From the NCBI GenBank assembly GCA_002373535.1, contig DFKL01000162.1, positions 1 through 8,255 on the forward strand: 8,255 nucleotides of DNA. The letters run 5' to 3'. The notes under the pieces are model-generated. The model did not search any database and had not been told where the DNA came from. It was given only the letters and a program-made list of their open reading frames with translations. This stretch comes from Prevotellaceae bacterium UBA3646 (GTDB taxonomy: Bacteria; Bacteroidota; Bacteroidia; Bacteroidales; Bacteroidaceae). Shown here piece by piece: positions 6,443 to 8,255 of the stretch. The stretch's first letter is position 1; each line of letters starts with the position of its first letter. The position numbers and the translations under genes were made by a program.

Positions 6443-6450
6443 TAAATTTG
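6443..6450 (+). promoter_or_regulatory. -7 promoter box for the DUF4468/aminopeptidase unit
   Basis: The sequence TAAATTTG matches TAnnTTTG exactly and would start transcription near 6456, about 20-26 bases before the candidate ATGs at 6476 and 6482. It separates this gene pair from the efflux operon as an independent transcription unit. No clear -33 element is visible. Confidence 0.5.
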
Positions 6451-6475
6451 TGTCTGTAAACTAAAAACATTCTAT

Positions 6476-7156
6476 ATGTCTATGAAAAATCTTTTTCTGG
6501 TTCTGCTACTTGTAATACCCGTGTGTATATGTGCCAAGGGTAAACGTGACGACACTCCTTACCTGAAAGGTGCCGTTCCGATGGAGAACGGTATAGTGGT
6601 CTTTCGCAAGAGTTTCCGCATACCGACACAAAATGACACTCAGATCCGCGAGAACATGCTTTACTACGTCAAGGACGTATTGGTGGCAAACGGACTGAAA
6701 GACGCCTTCACCAGAATGCAGATGGGAGTGAATGGCGAGGATACCATAAGTGCCCGCGTTGAGGAATGGATGATCTTCGAGAAGAAGTTCCTGTATCTGG
6801 ACAAGACCCGCTTCCGCTATCAGGTTAACGTGACGGTTAGCGACCAGCGTGTCAATATGTGGATTACACAGGTTTCATACTACTACCGCGAGAACTGGGA
6901 CGAGATGCAGCCTACCGGCGAGGGAGGCGAGATACTGCGTGCCGAGGAGTGGATTGACGATGCTCATTGCCTGAACAAGAAAGGTAAGCTCGCCTGGGGC
7001 TCTGCACGTTTCCGCCGTAAGACGGTAGACCGTGTAAAGGCAATCTTTGACAATGCCATGGACATGTTCGAACAGAAGATTCAAGAACAGAAAGACCAGG
7101 AAGATGGCAAGGTCAAATTTGTCGAAGTCAAGAAACGTAAGTTCGTAGAGGAATAG
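6476..7156 (+). CDS. Secreted DUF4468-like protein
   Basis: The 226-residue protein starts with a hydrophobic signal peptide (about 1-20, probable cut after CICA), so it should be exported to the periplasm or outer membrane; no clear lipobox precedes Cys17 or Cys19. The segment ENGIVVFRKSFRIPTQNDTQI (37-57) and the following helix-strand pattern up to about residue 135 resemble DUF4468, a TBP-like-fold domain common in Bacteroidetes exported proteins and without an assigned function. The family call is from memory of its pattern. Residues 140-200 hold a Trp- and acid-rich stretch, and the C-terminus (200-226) is a highly charged Lys/Glu/Gln tail. ATG at 6476 and ATG at 6482 (Met3) are both possible; both keep the signal peptide. 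The M18 aminopeptidase gene starts 26 bases after its stop and is probably co-transcribed. Confidence 0.82.
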   Translation: MSMKNLFLVLLLVIPVCICAKGKRDDTPYLKGAVPMENGIVVFRKSFRIPTQNDTQIRENMLYYVKDVLVANGLKDAFTRMQMGVNGEDTISARVEEWMIFEKKFLYLDKTRFRYQVNVTVSDQRVNMWITQVSYYYRENWDEMQPTGEGGEILRAEEWIDDAHCLNKKGKLAWGSARFRRKTVDRVKAIFDNAMDMFEQKIQEQKDQEDGKVKFVEVKKRKFVEE

Positions 7157-7170
7157 TATTAAACAGTACT

Positions 7171-7174
7171 GGAG
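7171..7174 (+). promoter_or_regulatory. Shine-Dalgarno-like site for the M18 aminopeptidase
   Basis: GGAG lies eight bases before the ATG at 7183. This is the clearest ribosome-binding motif in the window, where most genes lack one at normal spacing. It supports the choice of the ATG at 7183. Confidence 0.5.
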
Positions 7175-7182
7175 TTTGCAAC

Positions 7183-8255
7183 ATGAACCTGATTGATTTC
7201 CTGAACGCCTCTCCTGTCAGCTACCTGGCAGTCAGCACGGTTGCCCGGATATTGGATGATGCAGGATTCCGTCGTCTGGATGCCTGCAAGGAGATTCCTG
7301 CGCTGAAGCGTGGAGACAAGGTCTATTTTACGAAAAACGATTCGAGCATCTATGCAATGCACATTGGAGAACTGCCCTTACAGGACGGTTTCCACATGAT
7401 CTGTGCACATTGCGACTCACCTACTTTCCACATCAAGCCCAATGCCATGATGGAGAGCGAGGGGGGGATAATCAGATTGAATACGGAAATCTACGGCGGA
7501 GCATTGATGCAGACATGGTTCGACCGGCCGCTAAGTATTGCAGGCAGGGTAATCATTGCCAGCGATAATCCCATGCAGCCTGAGACAAGGCTTCTCCACA
7601 TACGCCGTCCCCTGTTGCAGATTCCCAATCTGGCAATACACTTCAACAGGCAGGCCAACGATGGAGTAAAACTTTCCAAGCAGAAGGACATGCTGCCTGT
7701 CATGGGTATTATATCCGACGAGCTGGAGAAAGACCAGATACTGGTAAATCTCATTGCCGGCGAACTAAAAGTTGACTCAAGAGACATCCTTGATTTCGAC
7801 CTGTATCTCTACGACACCACACCGGCCTGTACGTTTGGACTCAATCAGGAATTCATCTCAGCAGGTCGGCTGGACGACCTGAGTATGGTACATGCAGGAC
7901 TGTCTGCCATTATAGATACGGCAGAGATAACCCCTGCACATTCCTGCATACTGGCAATATTCGACAATGAGGAGACCGGCTCTATGACCAGGCAAGGCGC
8001 CGGAAGTCCCTTCCTGCTCTTCATGCTACAGCGTATTATGGTTGCAAGCGGATATGCCGTTGAGGAAACGTTCAGGTCTATAGAGAACAGTTTCATGATC
8101 AGTGCGGACAATGCTCACGCCTATCATCCCAACTATGGCGAGAAGTACGATCCTACGACGCATCCGCAACTGGGTGGCGGACCTGTAGTCAAATTCAATG
8201 CCGCCCAGAAATATGCCAGTGATGCCAGGACAGCATCTGTCTTTCAACAGATTTG
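7183..8255 (+). CDS. M18-family zinc aminopeptidase (aspartyl aminopeptidase type), 3' end outside the window
   Basis: M18 enzymes are cytoplasmic dizinc exopeptidases that remove N-terminal residues, often acidic ones, during peptide recycling. The frame is open from ATG 7183 to the window edge (357 codons). It starts with LIDFLNASPVSYLAV, the usual N-terminal helix that seats the peptide. The metal and catalytic motifs appear in order: AHCDSP with His76 and Asp78, SAGRLDDL with bridging Asp231, DNEETGS with catalytic Glu263 and zinc ligand Glu264, and SADNAHAYHPNY with Asp309. LNTEIYGGALMQTWFDRPL, from about 99, is another family hallmark. The last zinc-ligand His expected near the C-terminus is not in the window; M18 proteins usually exceed 420 residues, so roughly 70-80 residues are missing. 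A run of seven G at 7461-7467 encodes part of Glu93-Gly94-Gly95. No signal peptide is present. Confidence 0.95.
   Translation, partial: MNLIDFLNASPVSYLAVSTVARILDDAGFRRLDACKEIPALKRGDKVYFTKNDSSIYAMHIGELPLQDGFHMICAHCDSPTFHIKPNAMMESEGGIIRLNTEIYGGALMQTWFDRPLSIAGRVIIASDNPMQPETRLLHIRRPLLQIPNLAIHFNRQANDGVKLSKQKDMLPVMGIISDELEKDQILVNLIAGELKVDSRDILDFDLYLYDTTPACTFGLNQEFISAGRLDDLSMVHAGLSAIIDTAEITPAHSCILAIFDNEETGSMTRQGAGSPFLLFMLQRIMVASGYAVEETFRSIENSFMISADNAHAYHPNYGEKYDPTTHPQLGGGPVVKFNAAQKYASDARTASVFQQI

Noticed and set aside
7157..7182. Short near-palindrome AGTATT/AGTACT between the DUF4468-like gene and the aminopeptidase gene
   Set aside because: It is six bases with a mismatch and no U-tract, and the spacing fits a co-transcribed pair better than a terminator.

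Overview
The window looks like ordinary chromosome from a Bacteroidota species, most likely order Bacteroidales and perhaps a fairly GC-rich Prevotellaceae member. Four intergenic sites match the Bacteroidetes -7 promoter consensus TAnnTTTG at sensible distances from start codons. Shine-Dalgarno sequences are mostly absent. A DUF4468-type secreted protein, a family typical of this group, is present. Species-level assignment is not possible from the sequence alone.

Layout. Positions 1-126 hold the alanine-rich C-terminus of an unrecognised + strand gene. It converges, with one base between the stop codons, on a minus-strand gene for an unknown 222-residue helical protein (128-796). A strong intrinsic terminator for the left gene lies inside the 3' end of that opposing gene. 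A 230-base gap (797-1026) carries a near-perfect hairpin and a promoter. Riboflavin synthase (ribE, 1027-1632, minus) follows, and a 205-base divergent promoter region separates it from the + strand genes.

The core is a four-gene tripartite efflux operon of the MacAB-TolC type: a TolC-like outer-membrane channel (1838-3169), a MacA/HlyD-like lipoprotein adaptor (3213-4370), a MacB-type ATPase (4370-5155) and a separate MacB-type permease (5155-6375). The last three are joined by two TAATG stop/start overlaps. Together they would move a substrate from the periplasm or inner membrane across the outer membrane. The substrate cannot be read from the sequence.

A second + strand unit starts at its own promoter near 6443. 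It encodes a secreted DUF4468-like protein (6476-7156) and, 26 bases on, an M18-family zinc aminopeptidase (7183 to the window edge, truncated).

I found no mobile element, CRISPR array, RNA gene or clearly novel multi-gene system. The items most worth a second look are small: the terminator embedded in an opposing coding sequence, the unexplained intergenic hairpin, the unknown 222-residue protein with a non-ATG start, and the G7 tract in the aminopeptidase gene.
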